From: Glycomyces artemisiae
GTDB taxonomy: Bacteria > Actinomycetota > Actinomycetes > Mycobacteriales > Micromonosporaceae
Assembly: GCF_003002955.1 (NCBI RefSeq)
Contig: NZ_PVTJ01000007.1
Coordinates: forward strand, 248,001-312,000
Direction: 5' to 3'
Length of the DNA: 64,000 nucleotides
Shown: in pieces, positions 7,488 to 15,982 of the stretch
Position numbering within the stretch: position 1 is the stretch's first letter
Layout of the letters: each line of letters starts with the position of its first letter
The notes under the pieces: generated by a model
What the model was told of the DNA's origin: nothing
The model's input: only the letters and a program-made list of their open reading frames with translations
The model's database searches: none
Program-made: the position numbers and the translations under genes

Positions 7488-10159
7488 TGCCTACTCCTCG
7501 GTGAATAGGTGTGAAGGGTTTCGGCGGACGGCTGCTGCCGCCGCCAGTAGAGGTGGTACGGGTCTTCGTCGCCCAGGTGAAGGGGGGCGAAGGTGTAGCC
7601 GTCGGCGGTGAAGTGGAGGGGGTCGCCCGCGGGTTCGAAAGCTTCGTCGAGGTCGTCGCCGACGGCGATGGAGATGAGGCCGGTGGCGAGGTCGGTGCCG
7701 ACGGGGTCGTGCTTGATGGCGAGGACGGTCGGTCCGTAGTAGACGGACTGGATCGTGTCGTCGTCCAGGGCCGCTTCGGTGTGGAGGCGCAGCGGCATGG
7801 CGATGTCGACGGTGTCGCCGTCCCTCCAGCGGCGGGAGACGACGGCGTAGGTGCCGGGTTCGGCGGTGATCGACTGGCGGCGGCCGTTCACCTCGACGGT
7901 GAACGTGGTCGCCCAGGACGGGACGCGCAGGCGCAGGTCGAAGCGGCCGCCGCGGCCGTTGATCTCGATGCGGCTGGCGCCCTCGAAGGGGTAGTCGGTG
8001 GTTTGAGTGATCTCGGTGCGGCGGGCGGCCCAGTCGAGTGTGGACGACATGTAGAGGTTGACGTACAGGCCGTCGCGGTCGGCGAAGTAGACGGACTCCT
8101 GGTGCTTGGTGTGGTTCTCCATGCCGGTGCCACCGCAGCAGGTGCCGGTGTTGCCGTAGCCGCGGGCCTGGCCGGGGCGGACGGGCACGAAGTAGGTGAC
8201 CTGCGGGTCGGTGGTCGAGTCGGCGTCGCGGCGGGAGGAGAGGATCTGGTTGTACAGGGCCCGCTCGACGTACTCCATGTACTTCGGGTCGCGGGTGTGG
8301 AAGAAGAGGTTGCGGGCGAGTTTGATGAGGTTGTAGACGCAGCAGGTCTCGGCGTGGTTCGGGTCGTTCGGGTACTGCCACAGGGACCCGGCGATGGCGT
8401 CGCGGGCGCGGAAGATCTCGCCGACGCCGGTGCCGCCGTGGGCGTAGGCGCGGTGCGGGATCGCCATGTCCCAGAACTGCTCGGCGGCGGTGAAGTAGTC
8501 GTCTCCGGCGCCCTGCTCGTACATCCGCAGGTAGCCGGTGAACTGCGGGATGTGCTGGTTGGCGTGCTTGCCGTCGAGGAGGTCCTGGCCCGCGACGGTG
8601 GCGGCGAGGAGCGCCGTGTTGTCGAACAGCTTCGCGGTCTGGAGGAACTCGGGGCGGTCGGGGTGGAGCGCGGCGAGGTTCGCGAGGGACTCGTTGACGC
8701 CGCCGTACTCGCCCGCGATGTAGATGGACCACATGCGGTCGAGGCGGGCGCGGTCGAGGACGGACAGTCGCGAGTGGACCCATTCGCCGATGCCGGTCGC
8801 GATCTCCGAGGCGTCGCCGTTGCCGCCGAGGCGGTGCGCGTCGAGCAGGCCCGCGAGGATCTTGTGGGTCGTGTAGTACGGGGCCCAGATCCCGGCGTTC
8901 CCGCCGTACGTGGCGAACTCCTCCAGACGCAGGAACTGCGTCTCCGGATAGGCCGCAAGGAAACCGGGGTGGCGGCGGCCGTCCGTGGGGGCGATGACGC
9001 GCGCGTCGGCGCCGTTCCCGGAGGCGTCGGCGCAGACCGCGCCGGGGGCCTCGTCGAACCGGTAGCGGGCGAGGTCGCCGCCCGGCCCTGCTCCCGCGGC
9101 CAGGGCGGCGACCTCATCTGCTCCCAGTGAAGTGCTGAAGACGTGGAACTCGTCGACGTCGGCGCCGAGGTACTGGACGCTCCCCTGCGGGAACTGGCCG
9201 CGGCCGATCCAGTTCGCGGCCGTGGCGCCGAGGTCGGCGGGCGTGAGCGCGACCGGGCCCGAGGCCGCGGCCGTGCCGTTGACGTAGAGAACGGCAGTGC
9301 CGCCGCCGAGGGTCACCGCGAGGTGCGTCCACTGGCCTTCGGGGATGGCGGAAGCGGCGGTGACGCGCTGCTCCCCCGCCGTGCCGGAAGTGGTGATGCC
9401 GAAGCGCGGGAACGGGTTCGCGTTGTCGGCCCGCACCGTCAGGTACAGGTGGTGATCGGCGTCGGCGCCGAAGTCGAAGACCTTGACGCCGTTGCGCAGC
9501 GGCGCCGGGTCCGCGTTCGGGTCGGGCAGGCGGGAGGTGTCGATCGCGGCGAGGTTGATCCACACGGCCACGGTGAGGTCGGTGAGGCCGTCGACAAGTC
9601 CACTGGGGAGCGCGACGTGCTCGGCGTGCCCGAGCGGGGAGCCGGTGAGGCGCAAGGCCGTGCCGGTGCGGCCCGCCACGCGCGGCGTGGCCTGCGCGGC
9701 GGCCGCGGCGAGGGCGTCGCGGGACTCGCCGAGCCCGGCCACGAGGTGGTCCAGCTTGCGGCGGTACAGGTCGTCGCCGGTGCCCGCGTACGCCTGGGCG
9801 AGCATCGACAGGAAGTGCCCGGAGTAGTGCCCGCGCAGGTAGCCGTTGGCGTCGTCCCAGCTCCCGGGCGGGCGGATGCCCGCGGGGTTGGCGAGGCCGG
9901 CGTTCGCGCGGAAGTTGTAGAGCATCCGGTCCGGGCCCGCGAGCTCGCCGCGCGCGGCCTCGTAGCCGCTCGCGTAGCGGAGCATCCGGTCCCGCTTGTC
10001 GGCGAAGATGCCGTCCCCCAGGGCGACCGCGTCGAGCCCGAAGGGCTCCACGAGGGAAGCCGCGGGGGCGGCCCCCGCCGGGATCTGGTGCGCGATCCCG
10101 ACGGGGGCCACGGACGCCAAGACGCCCAGGCGAAGTGCGTTGCGGCGGTTCAGGTGCAT
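7484..10159 (-). CDS. Secreted GH127/GH146-type (DUF1680) glycosidase with inserted LamG domain
   Basis: 891 aa. The N-terminus has a twin-arginine-like start (NRRNALRLGV) and an Ala-rich cleavage region, so export, possibly via Tat, is expected. Residues about 45-160 carry the N-terminal part of the DUF1680 catalytic domain (MLYNFRANAGL, LRGHYSGHFLS). Residues about 165-385 form a concanavalin-A/LamG-like jelly roll (VAVWINLAA, YLGADVDEFHVF). Catalytic homology resumes at about residue 400 (APYYTTHKILAGLLDAH). The zinc/Cys site is present as HAETCC (about residue 603) and GTCCGGTGMENH (about 671). The LamG domain is therefore inserted in the catalytic domain rather than appended. Likely an extracellular beta-L-arabinofuranosidase; the linkage is uncertain. 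The start overlaps the GH43 stop (ATGA). Confidence 0.88.
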   Translation of the reverse strand: MHLNRRNALRLGVLASVAPVGIAHQIPAGAAPAASLVEPFGLDAVALGDGIFADKRDRMLRYASGYEAARGELAGPDRMLYNFRANAGLANPAGIRPPGSWDDANGYLRGHYSGHFLSMLAQAYAGTGDDLYRRKLDHLVAGLGESRDALAAAAAQATPRVAGRTGTALRLTGSPLGHAEHVALPSGLVDGLTDLTVAVWINLAAIDTSRLPDPNADPAPLRNGVKVFDFGADADHHLYLTVRADNANPFPRFGITTSGTAGEQRVTAASAIPEGQWTHLAVTLGGGTAVLYVNGTAAASGPVALTPADLGATAANWIGRGQFPQGSVQYLGADVDEFHVFSTSLGADEVAALAAGAGPGGDLARYRFDEAPGAVCADASGNGADARVIAPTDGRRHPGFLAAYPETQFLRLEEFATYGGNAGIWAPYYTTHKILAGLLDAHRLGGNGDASEIATGIGEWVHSRLSVLDRARLDRMWSIYIAGEYGGVNESLANLAALHPDRPEFLQTAKLFDNTALLAATVAGQDLLDGKHANQHIPQFTGYLRMYEQGAGDDYFTAAEQFWDMAIPHRAYAHGGTGVGEIFRARDAIAGSLWQYPNDPNHAETCCVYNLIKLARNLFFHTRDPKYMEYVERALYNQILSSRRDADSTTDPQVTYFVPVRPGQARGYGNTGTCCGGTGMENHTKHQESVYFADRDGLYVNLYMSSTLDWAARRTEITQTTDYPFEGASRIEINGRGGRFDLRLRVPSWATTFTVEVNGRRQSITAEPGTYAVVSRRWRDGDTVDIAMPLRLHTEAALDDDTIQSVYYGPTVLAIKHDPVGTDLATGLISIAVGDDLDEAFEPAGDPLHFTADGYTFAPLHLGDEDPYHLYWRRQQPSAETLHTYSPRSRQ

Positions 10160-11619
10160 CAGGCGCCTCCCCTGGTCTGCACGACCTGCTGCATCGTGCC
10201 GTCGGCGTTGAAGTACAGCGGGTCGATGGCGACGGAGCGGCGGAAGTTCCCGCCGCCCGGTGCGTCGGCGGTGTGGTAGACCATCCACCACTGGCCGTTG
10301 AACTGCTCGATCGCCGGGTGGTTCGTGGTGGAGGTGACCTGCCCGAGGACCACGCCGCGGTGCGTCCACGGCCCGGCCGGGTTCGAGGCGGTCGCGTAGC
10401 GGATGCACGCGTAGGAGGAACTGGTGACGCAGCCCGAGCCGCCGTTGGAGGCGTAGGCCATGTAGTAGACGCCGTTCCGCTTGAACATCCACGGCGCCTC
10501 CCAGAAGTCGGCGAGGCCTGTCGGGGTCGTGACCGCGCTCGCGAGGGACGTCATGTTCTGGTTCAGCTTCGCCATGCGCGGCTGCCAGTACGAGCCCCAG
10601 TAGAGGTAGATCTGGCCGTCGTCGTCGATGAACACGGTCGGGTCGATGTTGAGCGCCGAGGAGTTCGGCGTCGAGTCGGAGATGAGCGGGCCGCCGATCG
10701 CGTCCACGTACGGGCCGAGCGGGTTGTCCGAGACCGCCACGCCGATGTTCATCCAGCCGTTGTCGGTGGCGCCGTCGACCGAGACGAACCAGTAGTAGCG
10801 GCCGTCAGGGCCTCTGACCACTTCGGACGCCCACGCGTTCGCCCCGGCCCATGCGAAGGTGGACAGGGAGAGCCGGGCGCCGTGCGCGGTCCACGTGGCC
10901 GGGTCGTTGTCAGGTGCGGTGGAGGAGAAGGCGTGCCACTCGTCCATGACGAAGGACTGCTGGCCCGCGGCGGCCTCGTCGCGGCCGGTGAAGAGGTACA
11001 TGGTGTCGCCGACGACGAGCGTGGCCGGGTCGGCGGTGTAGATGTTCCTGACGATCGGGTTGCCCGCCTGGGTCGCGGAGCCGGAGCCCCACACCTTCCA
11101 TTCGAGGACGCCCACGGACGCGGCGCCGCTCTGGAGGACCGCGCGCAGGGCCGTGGTGGTGACGGCGTTGAAGTCCGTGTGGTTGTAAGCGTTCGCGTTG
11201 ACGCCGTAGGCGCTGGCGCCGCTCACGGCGGTCCAGGCGCCGTTGTTCAGGTACTCGATGCGCCAGCTCGCGGGGACGCGGACGCCGCCGGGGCCGGAGT
11301 TGTAGGAGTCGTCGAAGAAGTAGAGGTCCGAAGAGGACACCGTGACGGGGCTGTTCCAGGTGAGCTGCACCCATTGGGCCCCGGTCTGGGGCCAGGTGCC
11401 CCAGCGCGGGTTCTGGGTGTCGTTCGAGCTCGGCGGCTCGATCCCGTCGTTGACGGCCGCCACGGACTCCCACGAGGAGGTGTAGGAGGCCGAGGCGGTG
11501 GCCGAGCGGGCGACGTTCACGGCCTGCGCCTGGGCGGGGCTCGCGAACTGGAGGCAGGTCCAGGCCAGGGCCGCGGCGAGCGCGGCTGACAATGTTCTTC
11601 GGATAACGGTGCGGTTCAT
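10159..11619 (-). CDS. Secreted GH43-type glycosidase with N-terminal discoidin-like module
   Basis: 486 aa with a Sec signal peptide ending near ASPAQA. Residues about 33-185 form an F5/8 type C (discoidin)-like carbohydrate-binding module. Residues about 190-486 form a five-bladed GH43 propeller. The expected acidic triad is visible: Asp in IYTADPATL (base), Asp in LNIDPTVFI (pKa modulator) and Glu in FWEAPWMFK (acid). GH43 enzymes are mostly alpha-L-arabinofuranosidases, arabinanases or xylosidases. The Ala-Gly-Gly-type ending immediately meets the next gene (ATGA). AAGGAGAG precedes the ATG. The binding module is closely related to one in the neighbouring 1357-aa protein, implying a common substrate. 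Confidence 0.87.
   Translation of the reverse strand: MNRTVIRRTLSAALAAALAWTCLQFASPAQAQAVNVARSATASASYTSSWESVAAVNDGIEPPSSNDTQNPRWGTWPQTGAQWVQLTWNSPVTVSSSDLYFFDDSYNSGPGGVRVPASWRIEYLNNGAWTAVSGASAYGVNANAYNHTDFNAVTTTALRAVLQSGAASVGVLEWKVWGSGSATQAGNPIVRNIYTADPATLVVGDTMYLFTGRDEAAAGQQSFVMDEWHAFSSTAPDNDPATWTAHGARLSLSTFAWAGANAWASEVVRGPDGRYYWFVSVDGATDNGWMNIGVAVSDNPLGPYVDAIGGPLISDSTPNSSALNIDPTVFIDDDGQIYLYWGSYWQPRMAKLNQNMTSLASAVTTPTGLADFWEAPWMFKRNGVYYMAYASNGGSGCVTSSSYACIRYATASNPAGPWTHRGVVLGQVTSTTNHPAIEQFNGQWWMVYHTADAPGGGNFRRSVAIDPLYFNADGTMQQVVQTRGGA
11092..11508 (-). repeat. Discoidin-like module, copy A (in GH43 gene)
   Basis: This stretch and 12131-12522 encode the same module in the same orientation, about 1 kb apart. 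Shared protein motifs include NPRWGTWP, QWVQLTW and ASVGVLEWKV. Long DNA blocks are almost identical, for example the start of the module end at 11096 and 12132. The pattern suggests relatively recent duplication or exchange between the two operon genes. Confidence 0.7.
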
Positions 11620-11648
11620 GGTTGCTCTCTCCTTGTGCCGGTTGGAGA

Positions 11649-14600
11649 TCAGAGGACGGTGACGGTCACTTCGGCGCGCAGCGAGGTGCCGCCGACGGTG
11701 CCGTGGACGGTGAACGTGCCGGGTGCGGCGTAGTCGGCCGGATCGACGGCGTCCCAGGTGACCGCGGTGGACACGTTGTCCTTGGAGCCGTCGTTGTAGA
11801 CGGCGGTGACGGTGGACGGGAGCTGCGGCGCGGTGCCGGCCCTGGTGACGGCCTCCTCGGCTTCGAGCGCGGTGATCTCCACGGCGTCAGTGAGTCTGAC
11901 GTGGACGGTGGCGCTCGCGGGGAGGGCGAGGCCGGTGACGAGTCCGGCGACCGGGACCGCGGTGGCAGGCTGGTCGACGTCGTCGGCGGTGAGCGGGCCC
12001 CACACGACGGGGAGGTCGAGGCGGGTGCCGTCGCCGTAGACGCACGTGACGGTGTCGGGGAGGTCGGGGACGGTGCCGACGGTGGTGGGCTGGTGGACGG
12101 CCCGGACCTGTTCGGGCGCTTCGGCGAAGACCTTCCATTCGAGGACGCCCACGGAGGCGCCGCCGCTCTGGAGGACCGCGCGGACGGCCGTGGTGGTCAC
12201 GGGGTCGAAGGCGGTCTCGTTGTACTGGTCGGTCTCGGTGCCGTAGGCGTCGGCGTCGACATCGGTCCACTCGTCGCCGTCGAGGTACTGGATCTTCCAG
12301 GAGGCGGGGGCGAGGACGCCGCCGCCGTCGTCGAAGAAGTACATGTCGGAGGCGTCGAGGCGGACCGGGTCGTCCCAGGTCAGCTGGACCCACTGCTCGC
12401 CTTCTTCGGGCCAGGTGCCCCAGCGGGGGTTGGCGCCGTCGTTGGAGCGGGGCGGGTCGATCCCGTCGTTGATCGCGGTGGTGTTCTCCCAGGGCGAGGT
12501 GTAGGAGGCCGTGGGGGTGGCGAACAGGGCGGCGTTGATGCGGTCGTCGGGCGCCTCGATCGAGACGTCTACTCTGGATTTAGTGGTGGCGCTGCCGTCT
12601 CCGGCGGTGAGTTCGAGCGTGTACGTGCCGGGTTCGGTGAAGGTGGCGACGGTGCTCGACGCGGTCGGGTCCTCGAATACGACCGCGCCGGGCCCGTCGA
12701 CGGCCGCCCACGAGGCGCTGAGCGCCCCGTCGAGGGGGAGGCCGTCGTCTTTGACCGTGCCGGTGAGTCGCGCCTGCATCGGCTGGCGGAACGCGAGGTC
12801 CTGCCTGGCGAGCGCATAGGGCGCGGTGTTCTCCGGCGGGTCGGCGTCGTGGTCCGTCTGCAGGACTTGGACTTCCTTGAGCCCGGTGGCGTGCCCGTCC
12901 TGGTGGTCGAGGAGGACGCGGACGCGGTCGGTCTCGACCTGGGGGAACTGGACCTGGTTGTAGTTGGCGCGCGGGACGGCCGGGGTCTTGGTCTGGTCCT
13001 CTACGGTCACCCAGTCGGTGCCGTCGTGGTACTGGACCTGGTAGACGGCGGGTTCGGCGAGGCCGTCGGCGGTTCTGTCGCGGTAGAAGTACAGCCGCAG
13101 CTCGTCGATGTCCACGGTCTCGCCGAGGTCCACTTCGTACCAGTCGGTCTCGTTGCCGGAGCCTTCGCTGGACCAGATGGGCGCGTTGACGGTGGTGCCG
13201 TCGACGGCGCCCGCGGTGGTGGTGCCTTCGGCGGTGTAGGAGGCGGTGGCGGTCCGTCCTTCGGCGAGGTTCTCGGCGTCGGAGGAGAGGTCGGCGCCGG
13301 CCTTGGCGAAGACGTCGACCACGCGGCCGTCGAGTTCGACGTCCTCGGGTGCGGAGAGGTGCTTCATCTTGCGGCTCTTGACGACGTCGGCTTCGGTGTC
13401 GACGCGGCCGGTGTCCGGGTCCCAGACGGCTGGGGCGAGGCTGTCGAGGGTGAAGGCGCGGGTGCCGTCGATGTAGACGGAGTAGCCCTCGGGGACGCCG
13501 GGGTAGTGGTCGGTGCCGTCGTCGGGCTCGTCCCACACGACGGTGAGGTCGGAGTCGCGCCAGCGCAGGTCGTTGACGGTGAAGTGGTCCCAGCCGATGT
13601 CGATGGGAGACAGCTCGATCTGGTCGTCGGTGCGGGGGCGCAGGCCCGCGACGTCCTCCACATAGGTCCAGATGCTGGAGCCGAGGGTGGTGTGGTGGAT
13701 CCAGGAGCGGTAGTCGATCTCCTCGTTCGCGGGGTCCCAGTCGGCCCAGAACTCGTTGGAGTCGGGCCAGGCGGTGTCGCCGCCGATGTAGGTGGACCAG
13801 GCGTTCCAGTAGAGGAGCTTCTTGTAGTCCTCGGTGGTGATGGCGTCCTGGTCGTAGTCGCGGAGCACGGAGGAGAAGAGTCTGAACTGGACGGTGGAGT
13901 TGATCTGGGAGAAGTTGTTCGAGCCGGGGTTGCCCTGTTCGGCCGCTTCCTCCTTGTCGGCCTGGTTGGCGGTGTAGAAGGGGAAGACGGGGTATTCGCC
14001 GGGGTCGGCGAAGAGGCGGAGCGCGTCGGTGTAGGGCTCCTCGTTCGGGACGGCGCCGACGCTGAAGGGGTAGTAGTTGTTGATCTCCTTCCAGGGCACG
14101 TGGTCCCCGGAGGCGACGTGGACGTGCTCGAACAGCTGCGTGTCGGGGTTCCACAGGACGTCGGTGATGGCGTCCTTGATGTCGTCGGCGAGGGCGCGCA
14201 TCTCGTCGGCCTTCGCGGTGTTCCCGGCGAGGTCGTAGGCCTCGGCGGCGGCGAGCGCGCCGGAATACTGGTAGGCGGATTCGGCGCGGTCGAGGTCGCC
14301 GTCCCGCCAGTGGAAGGAGACGGCGTCGGCGTCGTTGCCGGTCATCGCACCCCAGTCGTACTCGATGAGGTAGTTGTTGTTCGAGTCGAAGGTGTCGAGC
14401 TGGCCTTTGACGTCGCCTTCGGCGTAGCGGGCGAGGTTCTCGGCGATGTCGACGGGTCCGCCGTGGACCTGGTAGGAGCGCCAGGCGGCCTCGGCGATGT
14501 ACTGGGTGTAGGAGTTCGACCAGTTCTCGGGGTCGCCGGGGTTGTCCATGAAGCGCCCGCCCTGGGAGGACTCGCCGGTGGAGACCCAGGGGCCGTAGGA

Positions 14601-15722
14601 GTAGGCGGGGTCGCGCAGGTACTTGAGGTCGTCGATGAACATCGGGACGGTGAGCGCGATGGCGTTGTTGTAGCCGGTGACGCCTTCGATGGAGGTCGGG
14701 AACTGGAAGTCGTTGCCGGGGATGTCCGCGTCGAGGTAGTTGTAGCGCATCAGCCACCAGCGGTAGTAGATGAACTTCTTATGGGCCTCGTCGGGGACGT
14801 CGAAGTAGGGGACGTTGTCGGCCCACCACTTGTTGTAGGTCTGGACCTGGGTGGTGAAGGCGTCGGCGGGGCTGGCGTCGCGGTAGGCGGCGTACTCGGT
14901 CGCGGACTCGGGGATCTCCTCGGCGATCATGCCGAGCTGGACCTTGATGGTGGTCGATTCGCCTTGGGCGAGTTCGAGTTCGCCGGTGAGGGCGCCGTCG
15001 TCCGGGGTGAGGCCGGTGCCGGAGAGGCGCGGGAAGACGGTGGTGAGGCGTTCGAGGCGGGAGTTCTGGACGTCGAGGACGCCGGTGAGCTCGTCGCCGT
15101 CGGCGGTCCAGGCGAAGTCGGACTCGACCTTGACGGGGACGGTGGTCGCGCCGCCGCCGTTGGTGATCGTGATGTTGGCGACGGCGGTGTTGTTCTGGGT
15201 GATGAACTTCTGGACTTCGGCGGTGAGGTCGCCGTTCTCGTGCACGGAGGTCCAGTGGCTGGGGGTCTGGCGGCGCTGCGCGACGTCCTCGGTGAAGTCC
15301 CCGTCGCCGATGTCCACGGTGAAGCCGTCGGTGTTCGAGGCGCGGTCGAAGGTGGGGTCGTAGTAGGCGAACTGGCCGCCGAAGCCGATGACGTCGGGGT
15401 CGTGGACGCGCATGAGGAGGGCCCGGCCGCGGGTCATGAGCCACTGGTCGCCGGCGGGGTCGGCGCCTTCGCGGGCGAGGAGGCGGTCCATCCAGAAGTC
15501 CGTGCCGTCGCCGCCGTCGAGCTCCTCCTCGTACATCGCGGCCATCATGCCGTCGACGTCGTAGGGGACGGGCTCGTCGGGGACGGCGTCGGCGCCGGTG
15601 AACTCGGGGTAGCCGATGGTCTGCTGGGCGGCGGCGGGGGCCGCGCCGGCAACGAGGAGGCCGGCGGCGAGGGCCGCGGCCGCTGCGGTGGCGGACAGGG
15701 TGGGCGGGGGGCGTAGCTGCAT
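11649..15722 (-). CDS. Large secreted multidomain glycosidase (MGH1-like six-hairpin fold) with discoidin, PKD-like and Ig-like modules
   Basis: 1357 aa, with a signal peptide ending near APAAAA. After an N-terminal beta-sandwich region, residues about 300-700 resemble the MGH1-like/GH63-related (alpha/alpha)6 glycosidases (YYRWWLMRYNYL, WSNSYTQYIAEAAWRSY, SWIHHTTLGSSIW). Residues about 815-960 form an F5/8 type C domain, about 977-1059 a PKD-like domain, about 1060-1200 a second discoidin-like domain shared with the GH43 neighbour, and about 1205-1357 two Big_4-type Ig-like domains. It is the first gene of the operon, behind a TTGACA/TAACAT promoter. It probably debranches or attacks the polymer at the cell surface; substrate and exact GH family are not assignable by eye. 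Confidence 0.8.
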   Translation of the reverse strand: MQLRPPPTLSATAAAAALAAGLLVAGAAPAAAQQTIGYPEFTGADAVPDEPVPYDVDGMMAAMYEEELDGGDGTDFWMDRLLAREGADPAGDQWLMTRGRALLMRVHDPDVIGFGGQFAYYDPTFDRASNTDGFTVDIGDGDFTEDVAQRRQTPSHWTSVHENGDLTAEVQKFITQNNTAVANITITNGGGATTVPVKVESDFAWTADGDELTGVLDVQNSRLERLTTVFPRLSGTGLTPDDGALTGELELAQGESTTIKVQLGMIAEEIPESATEYAAYRDASPADAFTTQVQTYNKWWADNVPYFDVPDEAHKKFIYYRWWLMRYNYLDADIPGNDFQFPTSIEGVTGYNNAIALTVPMFIDDLKYLRDPAYSYGPWVSTGESSQGGRFMDNPGDPENWSNSYTQYIAEAAWRSYQVHGGPVDIAENLARYAEGDVKGQLDTFDSNNNYLIEYDWGAMTGNDADAVSFHWRDGDLDRAESAYQYSGALAAAEAYDLAGNTAKADEMRALADDIKDAITDVLWNPDTQLFEHVHVASGDHVPWKEINNYYPFSVGAVPNEEPYTDALRLFADPGEYPVFPFYTANQADKEEAAEQGNPGSNNFSQINSTVQFRLFSSVLRDYDQDAITTEDYKKLLYWNAWSTYIGGDTAWPDSNEFWADWDPANEEIDYRSWIHHTTLGSSIWTYVEDVAGLRPRTDDQIELSPIDIGWDHFTVNDLRWRDSDLTVVWDEPDDGTDHYPGVPEGYSVYIDGTRAFTLDSLAPAVWDPDTGRVDTEADVVKSRKMKHLSAPEDVELDGRVVDVFAKAGADLSSDAENLAEGRTATASYTAEGTTTAGAVDGTTVNAPIWSSEGSGNETDWYEVDLGETVDIDELRLYFYRDRTADGLAEPAVYQVQYHDGTDWVTVEDQTKTPAVPRANYNQVQFPQVETDRVRVLLDHQDGHATGLKEVQVLQTDHDADPPENTAPYALARQDLAFRQPMQARLTGTVKDDGLPLDGALSASWAAVDGPGAVVFEDPTASSTVATFTEPGTYTLELTAGDGSATTKSRVDVSIEAPDDRINAALFATPTASYTSPWENTTAINDGIDPPRSNDGANPRWGTWPEEGEQWVQLTWDDPVRLDASDMYFFDDGGGVLAPASWKIQYLDGDEWTDVDADAYGTETDQYNETAFDPVTTTAVRAVLQSGGASVGVLEWKVFAEAPEQVRAVHQPTTVGTVPDLPDTVTCVYGDGTRLDLPVVWGPLTADDVDQPATAVPVAGLVTGLALPASATVHVRLTDAVEITALEAEEAVTRAGTAPQLPSTVTAVYNDGSKDNVSTAVTWDAVDPADYAAPGTFTVHGTVGGTSLRAEVTVTVL
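12131..12522 (-). repeat. Discoidin-like module, copy B (in 1357-aa glycosidase gene)
   Basis: Partner of the module at 11092-11508. It carries the same NPRWGTWP, QWVQLTW and ASVGVLEWKV motifs in the same order and with near-identical spacing. Confidence 0.7.
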
Positions 15723-15781
15723 CGCGTGCCTCCGTGCGCGTGAGGGTGTGCCGGTGGGGGAAGGGCCGAGGACCGAAAGCC

Positions 15782-15799
15782 TCCGAAAACCTTTTCGGA
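15782..15799. promoter_or_regulatory. Putative LacI-family operator, downstream site
   Basis: A perfect inverted repeat, TCCGAAAA-CC-TTTTCGGA, lies about 8-25 nt downstream of the predicted start of glycosidase-operon transcription and 60-77 nt before the first ATG. Size and composition fit a LacI-family operator, and a LacI regulator gene is divergent. Binding is inferred. Confidence 0.55.
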
Positions 15800-15813
15800 A
15801 CGCCGTCGAGACG

Positions 15814-15843
15814 ATGTTAGGGGTCTCATCGGGGCGCTGTCAA
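15814..15843 (-). promoter_or_regulatory. Sigma-70-type promoter of the glycosidase operon
   Basis: On the minus strand, TTGACA (15843-15838), 18-nt spacer, TAACAT (15819-15814). The -35 is a perfect consensus, unusually strong for such a GC-rich genome, which fits a promoter held off by a repressor. Predicted start of transcription near 15807. Confidence 0.6.
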
Positions 15844-15851
15844 TGCATTGA
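15840..15851. promoter_or_regulatory. Putative operator overlapping the -35 element
   Basis: A perfect 12-bp palindrome, TCAATGCATTGA, overlaps the TTGACA hexamer of the operon promoter. It differs in sequence from the palindrome at 15782-15799, so it may bind a second regulator or be a lower-affinity site for the same one. Confidence 0.45.
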
Positions 15852-15982
15852 TCGAGGAGAATCGATGCCGTGCGCGGTGGCCTGCGGTGATGTGACCGAA
15901 AGCCTGATTCGCAGGATTTCCCTCCGTCGGCTACAGTCGATCCGTTCCGGCGCGCGAGGCGGCCGGACCGAAGGAGGACGAG

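Noticed and set aside
11622-15716. Very long plus-strand open frame antisense to the 1357-aa glycosidase
   Set aside because: Val/Gly/Glu-rich composition is the mirror of third-position G/C bias; no family motifs, and the minus-strand protein is clearly real.
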